A DNA stretch of 32,226 nucleotides from Bryobacterales bacterium (GCA_003162425.1 PMOK01000072.1:48399-80624); one strand, 5' to 3'; shown: positions 16,387-24,019, counted from the stretch's first letter. Translations and numbers: made by a program. The notes: generated by a model from the sequence alone, not told the origin.

Positions 16387-17367
16387 TTAAAGGACGAGGT
16401 CCGCGGGCACTTTGTTCCGCACTTTCTCCATCCATTGTACGAGAACCTCATCCAACCAGAAACGTGGCTTACTCCTCGACACGAACCCCAGGTGCCCGCC
16501 ATGATCCACCGGCAACAGGCGCAACCAAGGATTGTTCGAGAATGCTGGAAGGTTGTACACGTCGAACGGAATCAACGGATCGTCTTTGGCCTGCACCAAC
16601 AAAGCCGGCACGCGGATGCGCTCCAGGAACTGATTGGCCGATTGCGTGGCGTAGTAATTGTCGGCGGTTCCAAATCCGAACGCCGGCGCGGTGAACTTGT
16701 CGTCAAACTCGTATACGCTCTTTACGCGCTCCAGGCCATCCAGAGAAAAGCTGCCGGGCGTCAACCGCTCCTTCAGCAACACCCGCTGTTTCAGCCGGCG
16801 CAAAAAGCGGTTCGAGTAGATGAAGTTCGAACGGGCTTGGAGCCGCCGCGCGCAGGCCGCCAGATCGATAGGCGTCGAGACCGCGGTCACCCCGGAAATT
16901 AGTTCCTTCGCCATATCGCCCAGTTCGCCCGCCAGCTTCAGGGCCACGTTTCCGCCCAGCGAGAAGCCGGCTAGAAAAACCGGAGCGCGTCCTCTGATGG
17001 TGCGCAGTACCGCCAGCAAGTCCGAAGTTTGCCCGGAATGATAGAGCGCCTTACCGCTTAGGCGTTCGGTGCCCGCGCAGCTTCGCATGTTGAAACGGTG
17101 CGCGGCAAACCCGGCTTCGAGCGCGGCCTGCGCCAGGCTTCGGGCATAACCTGCATCGCTCGAACCTTCCAGGCCATGCACCATGATGATCTCCGCCACA
17201 GGTTCGCCAGGCGGCCGCTGCGAATGCACCAATACTTGCACGCCCGGTTCTGTGTCGAACAATCGCGCCGTTACCGGGAAAAGCTTCTCGTCCAACTCGC
17301 GCCGCCAGTAGTTGCCGGCAATTGTTGAGAGGTGAGGATTCCGGAAGAAAGGAACAAAGGGCCGCAA
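16387..17367 (-). CDS. Alpha/beta hydrolase, YheT-like (UPF0017)
   Basis: A 326-residue alpha/beta hydrolase. The family-typical N-terminal NPHLSTI is at 10-16, the oxyanion-side VHGLEGSS at 63-70, nucleophile elbow GFSLGG with Ser136, KDDPLIP (about 261-267) and His292 in DHGGHLGF. YheT-like proteins are esterase-like with largely unknown substrates. The start is TTG at 17367. It is preceded by TAGAAT (17379-17374 on the minus strand) 6 nt upstream, so the message may be leaderless. It is the first gene of the hydrolase-permease-permease operon. Confidence 0.88.
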   Translation of the reverse strand: MRPFVPFFRNPHLSTIAGNYWRRELDEKLFPVTARLFDTEPGVQVLVHSQRPPGEPVAEIIMVHGLEGSSDAGYARSLAQAALEAGFAAHRFNMRSCAGTERLSGKALYHSGQTSDLLAVLRTIRGRAPVFLAGFSLGGNVALKLAGELGDMAKELISGVTAVSTPIDLAACARRLQARSNFIYSNRFLRRLKQRVLLKERLTPGSFSLDGLERVKSVYEFDDKFTAPAFGFGTADNYYATQSANQFLERIRVPALLVQAKDDPLIPFDVYNLPAFSNNPWLRLLPVDHGGHLGFVSRSKPRFWLDEVLVQWMEKVRNKVPADLVL

Positions 17368-17373
17368 ACAACC

Positions 17374-17379
17374 ATTCTA
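17374..17379 (-). promoter_or_regulatory. -10 box of the alpha/beta hydrolase operon
   Basis: TAGAAT on the minus strand lies 6 nt before the TTG start at 17367. The foot of the BIME-like repeat (17397) begins 18 nt further upstream, so any -35 box would lie at the edge of the repeat. Confidence 0.4.
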
Positions 17380-17396
17380 CCGACCTGCTAGCCACC

Positions 17397-17507
17397 GTAG
17401 CGCACGCACTCCTGCGTGCCGCGTTCACACTCGTGTGAACGCTTGGGTTCGGTCGCTCCGGGTGTTCGCAAGAGTGCGAACACGGCACGCACGAGTGCGT
17501 GCGCCAC
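17397..17507. repeat. Twin-hairpin REP/BIME-like element, family A copy 4
   Basis: GTAG (17397-17400) and closing CCAC (17504-17507). Hairpins: 17402-17419 (GCACGC stem, ACTCCT loop), 17423-17440 (GTTCAC, ACTCGT), 17464-17481 (GTTCGC, AAGAGT) and 17485-17502 (GCACGC, ACGAGT). The last two are inverted. Unlike the other family A copies it lies between two genes on the same strand. Confidence 0.9.
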
Positions 17508-17515
17508 AATTTCAG

Positions 17516-18517
17516 TCACGCACCCGCAGTGTCCAAAATCTTCTGGATCAACTGCTCATAATCGACCCCCGCAGCCGCAGCCGATTGCGCGAAATCCTCT
17601 TCCCGGGCGAGCGATGGATTCGGATTGGCCTCGATAATCACAATCTCCCCGCCCGCCGTAAGCCGGACGTCGATCCTACCCAATCCACGAATTTTCAACA
17701 CCCGATATACCTTCCGAGCCAGACGAGTCAGCTTATCCTGGAGTCCCGGGGGAAGCTCTCTAGCCGGTCCATTCTTAATGCCCCATTTTTTCCGATACGT
17801 ATCGTCCCACTTGGCCTTGAATGTCGCAAATTTCGGCTCATCTTCCGGCATTTGCTCGAAAAAAATCTCTCGCGGCGGAAACACCGTCAGCTTGCTGTTT
17901 CCCATGACGCTGACGTATAGCTCGCGGCCTTCGATATACTCCTCGATCAGCGCATCGCACTTGAATTTTTCGTGAATGAATCGCGCCCGCTCCAGCGCTT
18001 CCTCTTCGCTCTTGGCAAAGGAGGCTTTGGCGATTCCATCGGACGACTCCTCACTCACCGGTTTAACAAAAGCGGGAAAAACGAAGCGGCGCAGCCGCTT
18101 CAGGGGCCGCGATTCCGGCGAAATGACGAAGTGCGGCACTCTCAGCCGATGATACAGCAGCACCTTCTTAGCCAGCGCCTTGTCTTTGCACAGGATCAGC
18201 CCGTCGGGCTTTGCCCCGGTGTAGCGCGCACGCATCAGTTCCAGCAATGCCGGAATATTCGGCTCATGCGCCCGATTGGAGTGGAACGATTCGGTGAGAT
18301 TGAACACCACGTCCGGCGTGAACTCTTTTAGTTTTTCCACAATTGACACCACATCGTCGAAAACCGCCAGAGTTTCCACCTGATGGCCCAATTTTTCGAG
18401 GCACGACAGTACGTCCGCTTCGGTCGGTTTGTCTTCTTCTTCTTTGAGCACACGTGGCGAGAAGGTTTCCCCGGCCGTCCCCGAACGCGCCACATCAAAC
18501 AGCACCAGGACTTTCAC
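17516..18517 (-). CDS. Ddl-like ATP-grasp ligase
   Basis: A 333-residue ATP-grasp enzyme related to D-alanine-D-alanine ligase. Visible parts: N-terminal MKVLVLFD domain, NLTES (74-78), ATP-grasp lysine and loop in FVKPVSEESSDGI (150-162), EEYIEGREL (192-200), RIDVR (281-285) and metal-binding EANPNPSL (296-303). It has a longer central region than true Ddl and lacks the Ddl glycine-rich start (GGxSxEHxVS), so D-Ala-D-Ala synthesis is unlikely. A carboxylate-amine ligase acting on a peptide or amino acid is more plausible (inference). It starts with GTG 2 nt after the stop of the zinc metallopeptidase gene. Confidence 0.86.
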   Translation of the reverse strand: MKVLVLFDVARSGTAGETFSPRVLKEEEDKPTEADVLSCLEKLGHQVETLAVFDDVVSIVEKLKEFTPDVVFNLTESFHSNRAHEPNIPALLELMRARYTGAKPDGLILCKDKALAKKVLLYHRLRVPHFVISPESRPLKRLRRFVFPAFVKPVSEESSDGIAKASFAKSEEEALERARFIHEKFKCDALIEEYIEGRELYVSVMGNSKLTVFPPREIFFEQMPEDEPKFATFKAKWDDTYRKKWGIKNGPARELPPGLQDKLTRLARKVYRVLKIRGLGRIDVRLTAGGEIVIIEANPNPSLAREEDFAQSAAAAGVDYEQLIQKILDTAGA

Positions 18518-18519
18518 GG

Positions 18520-19632
18520 TTACACAGACCTCTTAAAACGCCCGGTATGCAGGTGATTGGTTACCAGTGTCGCCAGATATGCGGACAATTCATAGGACAA
18601 TCGCGCCTGATCGCGCGGCGCCGTCAGCTCCAGTTGCTGGCAGCGCTGCATTAACCTTCGCACCAGCATATCCACAGTGTACTTTCGTTGTTGCGTCCAA
18701 CGCACGATAGAGGCCACCAGGGCCGCACGGTTCTTGCGCATCACTCGAGCGGCGGATTCTCCGTGCGGTTCACCATTCTCGAATATAACTCGCAAATCGG
18801 CGTCATAAAAGTCGGGGAAATCCTCCGCGTACAGTTTCCGGCGTTCCGCATAGTATCTCGCCAAGGTTTTCCGCAGCTTGCTGGCGTCGGAAATACGCCG
18901 CCCGCGCGACACTTTGGGCGGATTGCTTTTCGCTTCCTCCATCAGCGAATGCACGAATTTGAGTTTTTCGAGAGCCTTCCAGCCCCGGTATTGCTCCCGC
19001 CACTCTTCCGGTTTCATGGAAAGCCACACGGCGACAGTTTCGGCGAAATCCTCGTCCGGATGGGCCTGCGCGTACCAATTCGGCAGATGGCGGACGAAGC
19101 CTTTGCTGTACGGCCGCGGCTGGTAAGTCTCCGGCGCGTATTCAGCGTCCGGGCTGCCGAATATCCTGCGCCAATCGTCGCGCGAAGAGAATCGATAAGC
19201 GTGATCGATGGCGTGGCCGCACTCATGCCTTAGCAATTGCTGGCACCATTCCGGCGTGCCACCCTCCACTTCCAGCATCTGGCGATGCTCCAGAGTTTTG
19301 AGACGGGGATGGGCCAGATAAAACGGGATCGCTATCGCCGGAACGCCCGCCGGCGAGAACCATTCGTCGCCCAGATAGCAAGCCGGACGAAACGCCAAGC
19401 CTCGCGCGGCCAGCTCCTCCTGAAACTGCGCCACCCGACCCTCTAGTTCGCTTCCGGCAATGCGTACGCCCAGATCGCAAATCCGGCACGCCAGTAATTC
19501 GTCGTCCTTGAGGCCGGCCCAGGCCGATCCAGGTGTTGACCCAGATGCTGCCCCAATCGCCGGTTCTGAGTGATCGTCAGCTTCCACCGCTTCATGGTAT
19601 CGGAGAAACGAAGCTGTGGGGCAGGATGCCAT
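18520..19632 (-). CDS. Putative zinc metallopeptidase, N-terminus probably frameshifted
   Basis: A 370-residue open frame with HECGH (His136-His140) and a distal HPDEDFAE (191-198) that supplies a Glu ligand. This fits the putative zinc-binding metallopeptidase family (Peptidase_Mx type). Domain similarity begins near WAGLKDDELL (nt about 19517 downward). The ATG at 19632 used here lies inside a repeat element and the first ~35 residues look non-native. In the neighbouring frame an ATG at 19595 opens MKRWKLTITQNRR...HLDRP, which would join WAGLKDDELL if one base were restored near 19518-19526. So the real start is probably 19595 with a frameshift or sequencing error. The gene is 2 nt upstream of the ATP-grasp gene. 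Confidence 0.78.
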   Translation of the reverse strand: MASCPTASFLRYHEAVEADDHSEPAIGAASGSTPGSAWAGLKDDELLACRICDLGVRIAGSELEGRVAQFQEELAARGLAFRPACYLGDEWFSPAGVPAIAIPFYLAHPRLKTLEHRQMLEVEGGTPEWCQQLLRHECGHAIDHAYRFSSRDDWRRIFGSPDAEYAPETYQPRPYSKGFVRHLPNWYAQAHPDEDFAETVAVWLSMKPEEWREQYRGWKALEKLKFVHSLMEEAKSNPPKVSRGRRISDASKLRKTLARYYAERRKLYAEDFPDFYDADLRVIFENGEPHGESAARVMRKNRAALVASIVRWTQQRKYTVDMLVRRLMQRCQQLELTAPRDQARLSYELSAYLATLVTNHLHTGRFKRSV

Positions 19633-19861
19633 CCCAATGTCACTTAGTTTTCCCAAAGCCGGGGATCCAGATGCAGTCGTGGGGCAGACCCCCTGGTCTG
19701 CGCGGGTCCCCCTGGACCCGCTCCTCGCCAGTGAAATCAGCTTCCTCCAAACCAGGCAGGCCGACGAGGGCGTCGGTTGCGGACCAGGGGCGTCCGCCCC
19801 ACCACCACTTCAGATCGTTCAGCCCCGGCAAAACTAAGTGACATTGGGATGCCGTCCTGCC
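19616..19861. repeat. Composite REP element with 32-bp terminal inverted repeats, family D
   Basis: Terminal arms 19620-19651 and 19830-19861 are reverse complements at 30 of 32 positions, with GTGG at 19616-19619 before the left arm. Inside, GTGG (19679-19682) precedes two hairpins with CCCT loops: 19684-19701 (GCAGACC stem) and 19702-19721 (GCGGGTCC stem). Two inverted hairpins follow: 19761-19776 (CCGACG-AGGG-CGTCGG) and 19779-19797 (GCGGAC/GTCCGC), then CCAC (19799-19802). A related copy opens the window. The stretch 19596-19902 has no other gene. Confidence 0.88.
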
Positions 19862-19902
19862 GGGCGGGGTGAAACAGTACACTCGAAGATGGAGACCGCG
19901 CC

Positions 19903-20679
19903 ATGCCGAATCAAGATTTGCTGCAAACCACCGAAGGCAACCTGGGTATCATCACGCTCAATCGGCCCGACCGCCGCAATCCGCTTTCGCTTTCCCTGAT
20001 GCTCGATCTGATTCGTTCCTTGGACGAATTCGGCGCCGATCCCACCATCCGCGCAGTCATCCTGGCATCCACTGGAAAAGCTTTTTCGGCCGGACACGAT
20101 TTGAGCGAAATGGTGGGCCGCACCGTCACGGATTATCGCCGCATCTTCGACGTCTGCACCGAGTTTATGACCAAGATTCAATCCATCCCGCAGCCAGTCA
20201 TCGCGCAGGTGCAAGGTGTCGCCACCGCGGCGGGTTGCCAGTTGGTGGCCAGTTGCGATCTCGCAATCGCGAGCGAGCAGGCTACCTTTGCTACGCCCGG
20301 CGTGAGAATCGGGCTTTTCTGCAGCACCCCCATGGTCGCCTTAAGCCGCGCCGTCGGACGCAAGCGAGCGATGGAGATGCTGCTCACCGGAAAGCTGGTG
20401 GATGCGGCCACCGCCGCCGACTGGGGACTGGTGAACCGCGTCGTGCCGGCCGCGGAGCTCGAAACCGAAACTCGGCGGCTAGCCTGCCAGATCGCAGAGG
20501 CAAGCAGCTTCACAGTCGGGCTAGGCAAGCAAGCCTACTACGCCCAGATCGATCTTGACCAGCCCAAAGCATACGCTTACACCAAGGAAGTAATGACCAT
20601 GAATGCGCTCGCCCAGGACGCCCAGGAAGGTATCTCGGCGTTCCTGGAAAAACGCACTGCCTGCTGGTCCGGGAAGTAG
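19903..20679 (+). CDS. Crotonase-superfamily protein, ECHDC3-like
   Basis: A 258-residue enoyl-CoA hydratase/isomerase fold. Oxyanion and CoA sites are visible in FSAGHDLSEM (61-70) and GVATAAGCQLVASCDLAIAS (105-124). The sequence is closest in style to ECHDC3 (FATPGVRIGLFCSTPMVAL). The two glutamates that catalyse hydration in crotonase are replaced: Gln113 stands in the CEL position and Gly133 in the second. Normal enoyl-CoA hydration is therefore doubtful; it may be a thioesterase, another CoA-handling enzyme or non-catalytic. Length is typical. It follows the family D repeat by 41 nt and is convergent with the membrane glycosyltransferase gene. Confidence 0.88.
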   Translation: MPNQDLLQTTEGNLGIITLNRPDRRNPLSLSLMLDLIRSLDEFGADPTIRAVILASTGKAFSAGHDLSEMVGRTVTDYRRIFDVCTEFMTKIQSIPQPVIAQVQGVATAAGCQLVASCDLAIASEQATFATPGVRIGLFCSTPMVALSRAVGRKRAMEMLLTGKLVDAATAADWGLVNRVVPAAELETETRRLACQIAEASSFTVGLGKQAYYAQIDLDQPKAYAYTKEVMTMNALAQDAQEGISAFLEKRTACWSGK

Positions 20680-20683
20680 CAGA

Positions 20684-22150
20684 TCACTTCCTCTGATAAA
20701 TAATTGTCCCCCGCGTCCTCCCAACTTCCCCATAGCCCGCCAACCACTCCTTCAAATCCGGATAATTCGAAATCGCGAGCGCAGGATTAAAAGCCGCGAG
20801 TCCATCCACAATCCAATCCGGCTGCGTCCGCGCGAGCTCTCGCCGATTCTCCGCCGCCCACTCCGGCGCGATCACTTCCGAATTGGTCAAATGCCGGTCC
20901 GCCAGCACTCCAGTCAGAGGCTGAGAATCTAGAAACCGCGTGCCCGCCTTCATTCGCGTGTAGGCGAAAATGTCTGGCCGGTAGCCCCAAACCAGCAAAG
21001 TTCCGTCGTGCCCGATACGATCCGCTGCGGCCCGGCTATCCTGGTTCATAGCAATATCACTCCACTGCGTCTGGCGATGCTGCGCCAGGTCCCACGCGAG
21101 CGTGACATATCGCGGACCGAAGCGGCCAAGCGGAATCAGTAACAGCAGCCACACAATAGCGCGCCATCGCCCCAGCAATGTGTAGCCGCGCGCCGCCATG
21201 AGAGCCATCACAGGCAGCAACTGAAAGTAGTAGCGCGGGAAAAATCGCCAACCCGCCGCCACCGCCACTAAGCCTAAGACCAACCAGACCGCCATCCGCC
21301 ATCGCTTCTCTTTCCAAAATGCGTACGCGGCAGCCACCACCAGCGCACAGTGGAAGCCGGCCCAACTCAAAGTCCGGGTAATTCCTGTCGAAAGCGCGAA
21401 TGTTTGCTTCGAATACAACGCGCCCCATTTCCAGACTTCCTGAATGTAGGGGCTTCCGAACAAGGCCAGCGCCGCAAGGTTCGGAAGAGCAAATCCAGCC
21501 AACAACATCAACGTGGGGTAAGCCTCCGGCTTGCCCAATCGGACAAGCCGGAGGCTTGTCCCACGGGTCCACAATGCACAGGCCGCCAGCACAAACACTG
21601 CCTTGGGATTCACCAACATCGCGATCCCCGCGGTCAGCCCGCTGAGAAACGCGCGCCCGCGCCACGCCAGATACACAGCCGCGAGGTGCGGCAACACCAT
21701 TAGCAGATCCGGAGCCAGCGCCATCACTGCCGATGGAATCCCGAACGTCAGGAAGAACCCGGTGAAACACGCCGCCGCCATCCCCTCGCGCGTACTCCAC
21801 ATCTCTCGCGCAAACCTCCACGCCATCCAGCAACAAAGAAAAACGAAGATCGCGCCCGAAAGCCGCAGTGTTACTCCGATGCGCGCGTCCCACAGCAGAT
21901 ATGCATACGCCGCGAGCGGCGGCTTGTCGAACCAGATGTCGCGATAGAGCAGCTTGCCATCCAGAAGCTGGATCGCCGCCGCGGTGGGATATCCTTCCTC
22001 CACCCAAACGATGCCGGTGTGACACAGCCGCGCCGCCGCGACGCCAAAGAACAACAACGCCAGAACCAAGCGTTCGCGCGTTCCAGCGAGTGTGGAGTCT
22101 TTTTGAATATAACTGGTGTAGCACAAGCGTGATCCACTTAGAGACTTCAT
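20684..22150 (-). CDS. PMT/ArnT-like membrane glycosyltransferase
   Basis: A 488-residue polytopic inner-membrane protein with about 10 hydrophobic segments and a C-terminal soluble part. The first loop carries VEEGYPTAAAIQLLDG followed by FDKPPLAAYAY, the acidic and DKPP motifs of GT39/GT83 polyprenyl-phosphate-dependent transferases. The donor and acceptor are unknown. The start at 22150 overlaps the RluA gene's start by 22 nt on the opposite strand; an in-frame TTG at 22069 is an alternative. About residues 196-213 are encoded by a REP pair (21513-21564) that lies in frame in a loop between membrane segments. Confidence 0.85.
   Translation of the reverse strand: MKSLSGSRLCYTSYIQKDSTLAGTRERLVLALLFFGVAAARLCHTGIVWVEEGYPTAAAIQLLDGKLLYRDIWFDKPPLAAYAYLLWDARIGVTLRLSGAIFVFLCCWMAWRFAREMWSTREGMAAACFTGFFLTFGIPSAVMALAPDLLMVLPHLAAVYLAWRGRAFLSGLTAGIAMLVNPKAVFVLAACALWTRGTSLRLVRLGKPEAYPTLMLLAGFALPNLAALALFGSPYIQEVWKWGALYSKQTFALSTGITRTLSWAGFHCALVVAAAYAFWKEKRWRMAVWLVLGLVAVAAGWRFFPRYYFQLLPVMALMAARGYTLLGRWRAIVWLLLLIPLGRFGPRYVTLAWDLAQHRQTQWSDIAMNQDSRAAADRIGHDGTLLVWGYRPDIFAYTRMKAGTRFLDSQPLTGVLADRHLTNSEVIAPEWAAENRRELARTQPDWIVDGLAAFNPALAISNYPDLKEWLAGYGEVGRTRGTIIYQRK
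21513..21564. repeat. Inverted REP pair inside a coding sequence, family C
   Basis: Arms 21513-21536 and 21541-21564 are reverse complements at 21 of 24 positions with a 4-nt AATC loop. Read from its own 5' end, each arm begins GTGG, then a hairpin around AAGCC-TCC-GGCTT. The 52 nt stay open in the glycosyltransferase frame. Confidence 0.87.
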
Positions 22151-23055
22151 CCACCGACGCCGGCCAACGCCTGGACCAATTCCTCCACAATCAACTCCCG
22201 CAATATAGCCGGTCGCGGCTGCAGGCGTGGATCAATCAAGGGCGCGTGCAAGTGAACGGCACGCCCGCCAAGCGCTCGTATTTGTTGAAAGGCTCAGAGC
22301 AAATTCAGATAGAGCCGGCTGATCTTGCACCGCTCCACGCCGAACCAGAGGATCTGCCGCTCGAAATCCTTTATCAGGATGATGACGTGATCGCGATCAA
22401 TAAACCAGCCGGCATGGTGGTGCATGCCGGTGCCGGCCGCCACTCCGGGACACTGGTCAATGCACTGGTGCATCGCTTCGGAACGCTCTCAAGCGTAGGC
22501 GGCGATTTGCGGCCCGGAATCGTGCATCGGCTCGATCGCCTCACAAGCGGAGTCATCCTGGTAGCGAAAACCGACGCAGCCCACCGCCATCTTGCCGCGC
22601 AGTTCTCTAACCGAAATGTGGAAAAAATCTACCTCGCTTTGGTACACGGCCGCCTGAAAATGGATCGGGGTCAAATCACCAAACCCATCGCGCGCGATCC
22701 AATTCGCCGCGTTCGTATGACCGCCAAATTAGCCGCCGGCCGCCAGGCCATCACCGACTACAAAGTGCTGAGGCACTTCGAAGGCTACAGCTACCTGGAA
22801 GTAAAAATCGGCACGGGCCGCACTCACCAAATCCGCGTCCACCTGGCCAGCATCGGCCATCCAGTAGCGGGCGACAAACTCTACGGCGCCCCACCCGCCC
22901 CACTAGCCCGCTTTTTCCTCCACGCCCATCGCATCACATTCACCAGCCCTAGTTCCGGTGCCCCAATCACGATAACTGCCCCCCTCCCCCCCGAACTCGC
23001 AGATCTTCTCGATCACCTCCCCACCAGCCACCAGCCACCAACCGCCAGCCACTAG
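22129..23055 (+). CDS. RluA-family 23S rRNA pseudouridine synthase
   Basis: A 308-residue enzyme converting specific uridines of 23S rRNA to pseudouridine. An S4 RNA-binding domain (about 12-60: AGQRLDQFLH...SRSRLQAWI) precedes the catalytic domain with HRLDRLTSG (catalytic Asp136) and GRTHQIRVHLA. Length and order match RluD-type members; the exact target site is not certain. The GTG at 22129 is chosen because residues VIHLETSS lead directly into the S4 domain. TATAAC at 22108-22113 may be a -10 box. The C-terminal tail (PTSHQPPTASH) is encoded by a heptamer array and is probably not structured. Confidence 0.92.
   Translation: MIHLETSSTDAGQRLDQFLHNQLPQYSRSRLQAWINQGRVQVNGTPAKRSYLLKGSEQIQIEPADLAPLHAEPEDLPLEILYQDDDVIAINKPAGMVVHAGAGRHSGTLVNALVHRFGTLSSVGGDLRPGIVHRLDRLTSGVILVAKTDAAHRHLAAQFSNRNVEKIYLALVHGRLKMDRGQITKPIARDPIRRVRMTAKLAAGRQAITDYKVLRHFEGYSYLEVKIGTGRTHQIRVHLASIGHPVAGDKLYGAPPAPLARFFLHAHRITFTSPSSGAPITITAPLPPELADLLDHLPTSHQPPTASH
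23026..23053. repeat. Heptamer array (AGCCACC type) at the end of the RluA gene
   Basis: Four units in register: AGCCACC, AGCCACC, AACCGCC and AGCCACT. They encode the last residues of the pseudouridine synthase and run into its stop codon. The unit fits the NGCCNCC pattern of the arrays near 31.4-32.2 kb. Confidence 0.6.
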
Positions 23056-23062
23056 TAGTCCC

Positions 23063-23068
23063 TATAAT
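23063..23068 (+). promoter_or_regulatory. -10 box of VWFA gene
   Basis: A perfect TATAAT lies 12 nt before the ATG at 23081 and 8 nt after the stop of the RluA gene. No good -35 is seen. The leader would be about 5 nt. Confidence 0.5.
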
Positions 23069-23080
23069 GGAGTTACGTCA

Positions 23081-24013
23081 ATGAAACCTGCTGTTCTCTC
23101 CGCAGTAGCCCTCTGCGCGTTCACCCTCGCCCTGACCGGTCAAAAGAACGACAAGGCCCCGCAGCAAGATTCGCGGGACACCCGCATCATCCTGGATGTC
23201 TCGCGCGTTAACATGCTCTTCACCGTTTCGGATAAGAAGGGCCGCTTCGTCACCGACCTCGCCAAGGACGATTTCCAAGTCATCGAGGCCAAAAAGCCGC
23301 AGCCAATCATCGAATTTACCGCCGAGACGGATCTGCCCTTGCGGCTGGCCATCCTCATCGACACCAGCAACAGCATTCGCGACCGATTCCGGTTTCAACA
23401 AGAAGCGGCCATCGCCTTCATCGACAGCACTGTCCGCCCGCATCAGGACAAAGCTCTAGTGGTGAGCTTCGATACCGCCGCCGAACTGGTCACCGACCTT
23501 ACCGACGACATTCCCGCTCTCGAAAAAGCCGTCCAAAGCTTGCGCCCAGGCGGTGGAACCTCTCTCTATGACGCCATCTTCTTCGCCAGCCGCGACAAGC
23601 TGATGCAGGATCAGCCGCTCTACAAATTTCGCCGCGCCATGGTGATTCTGAGCGATGGCGAAGACAACCAGAGCCGTTACACGCGTGATCAGGCGCTCGA
23701 GATGGCGCAGAAGGCCGACGTAACCGTCTACACCATTTCCACCAACATCTCGCGCATCCCAACTGATGGTGACAAAGTGATGCGCTACTTCGCTGCCGAA
23801 ACTGGCGGTCAGGCCTTTTTTCCCTTCCAGGCGTCCGACTTGAATCAGTCTTTTGAAAATATTTCGAACGAACTGCGCCATCAATTCAACATCTTCTATC
23901 GCCCGGAGCCTCTTAAAGCCGACGGACTCTATCACAGCGTCGAGATCCGCGTGAAGGGCCGCAAAGATCTGCTGGTGCGCTGCCGCAAAGGCTACTACGC
24001 GCCGAAGATGTAG
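23081..24013 (+). CDS. VWFA-related Acidobacterial domain protein
   Basis: A 310-residue exported protein with a signal peptide (about 1-20) and a von Willebrand factor A domain. The MIDAS motif DTSNS is at 94-98, with GGGTSLYDAI and a later LSDGEDNQS completing the metal site. The N-terminal VNMLFTVSDKKGRFVTDLAKDDFQVIE and the C-terminal HQFNIFYRPEPLKADGLYHSVEIRVKG are the layout of the Acidobacterial VWFA-related family (TIGR03436), which is greatly expanded in Solibacter relatives. Function is unknown; adhesion or protein binding is assumed from the fold. It lies directly upstream of recA. Confidence 0.92.
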   Translation: MKPAVLSAVALCAFTLALTGQKNDKAPQQDSRDTRIILDVSRVNMLFTVSDKKGRFVTDLAKDDFQVIEAKKPQPIIEFTAETDLPLRLAILIDTSNSIRDRFRFQQEAAIAFIDSTVRPHQDKALVVSFDTAAELVTDLTDDIPALEKAVQSLRPGGGTSLYDAIFFASRDKLMQDQPLYKFRRAMVILSDGEDNQSRYTRDQALEMAQKADVTVYTISTNISRIPTDGDKVMRYFAAETGGQAFFPFQASDLNQSFENISNELRHQFNIFYRPEPLKADGLYHSVEIRVKGRKDLLVRCRKGYYAPKM

Positions 24014-24019
24014 ACCCGT

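Noticed and set aside
19640..19882. 80-residue minus-strand ORF inside the family D element
   Set aside because: It simply reads through the repeat and its hairpins, has no ribosome binding site and resembles no protein.
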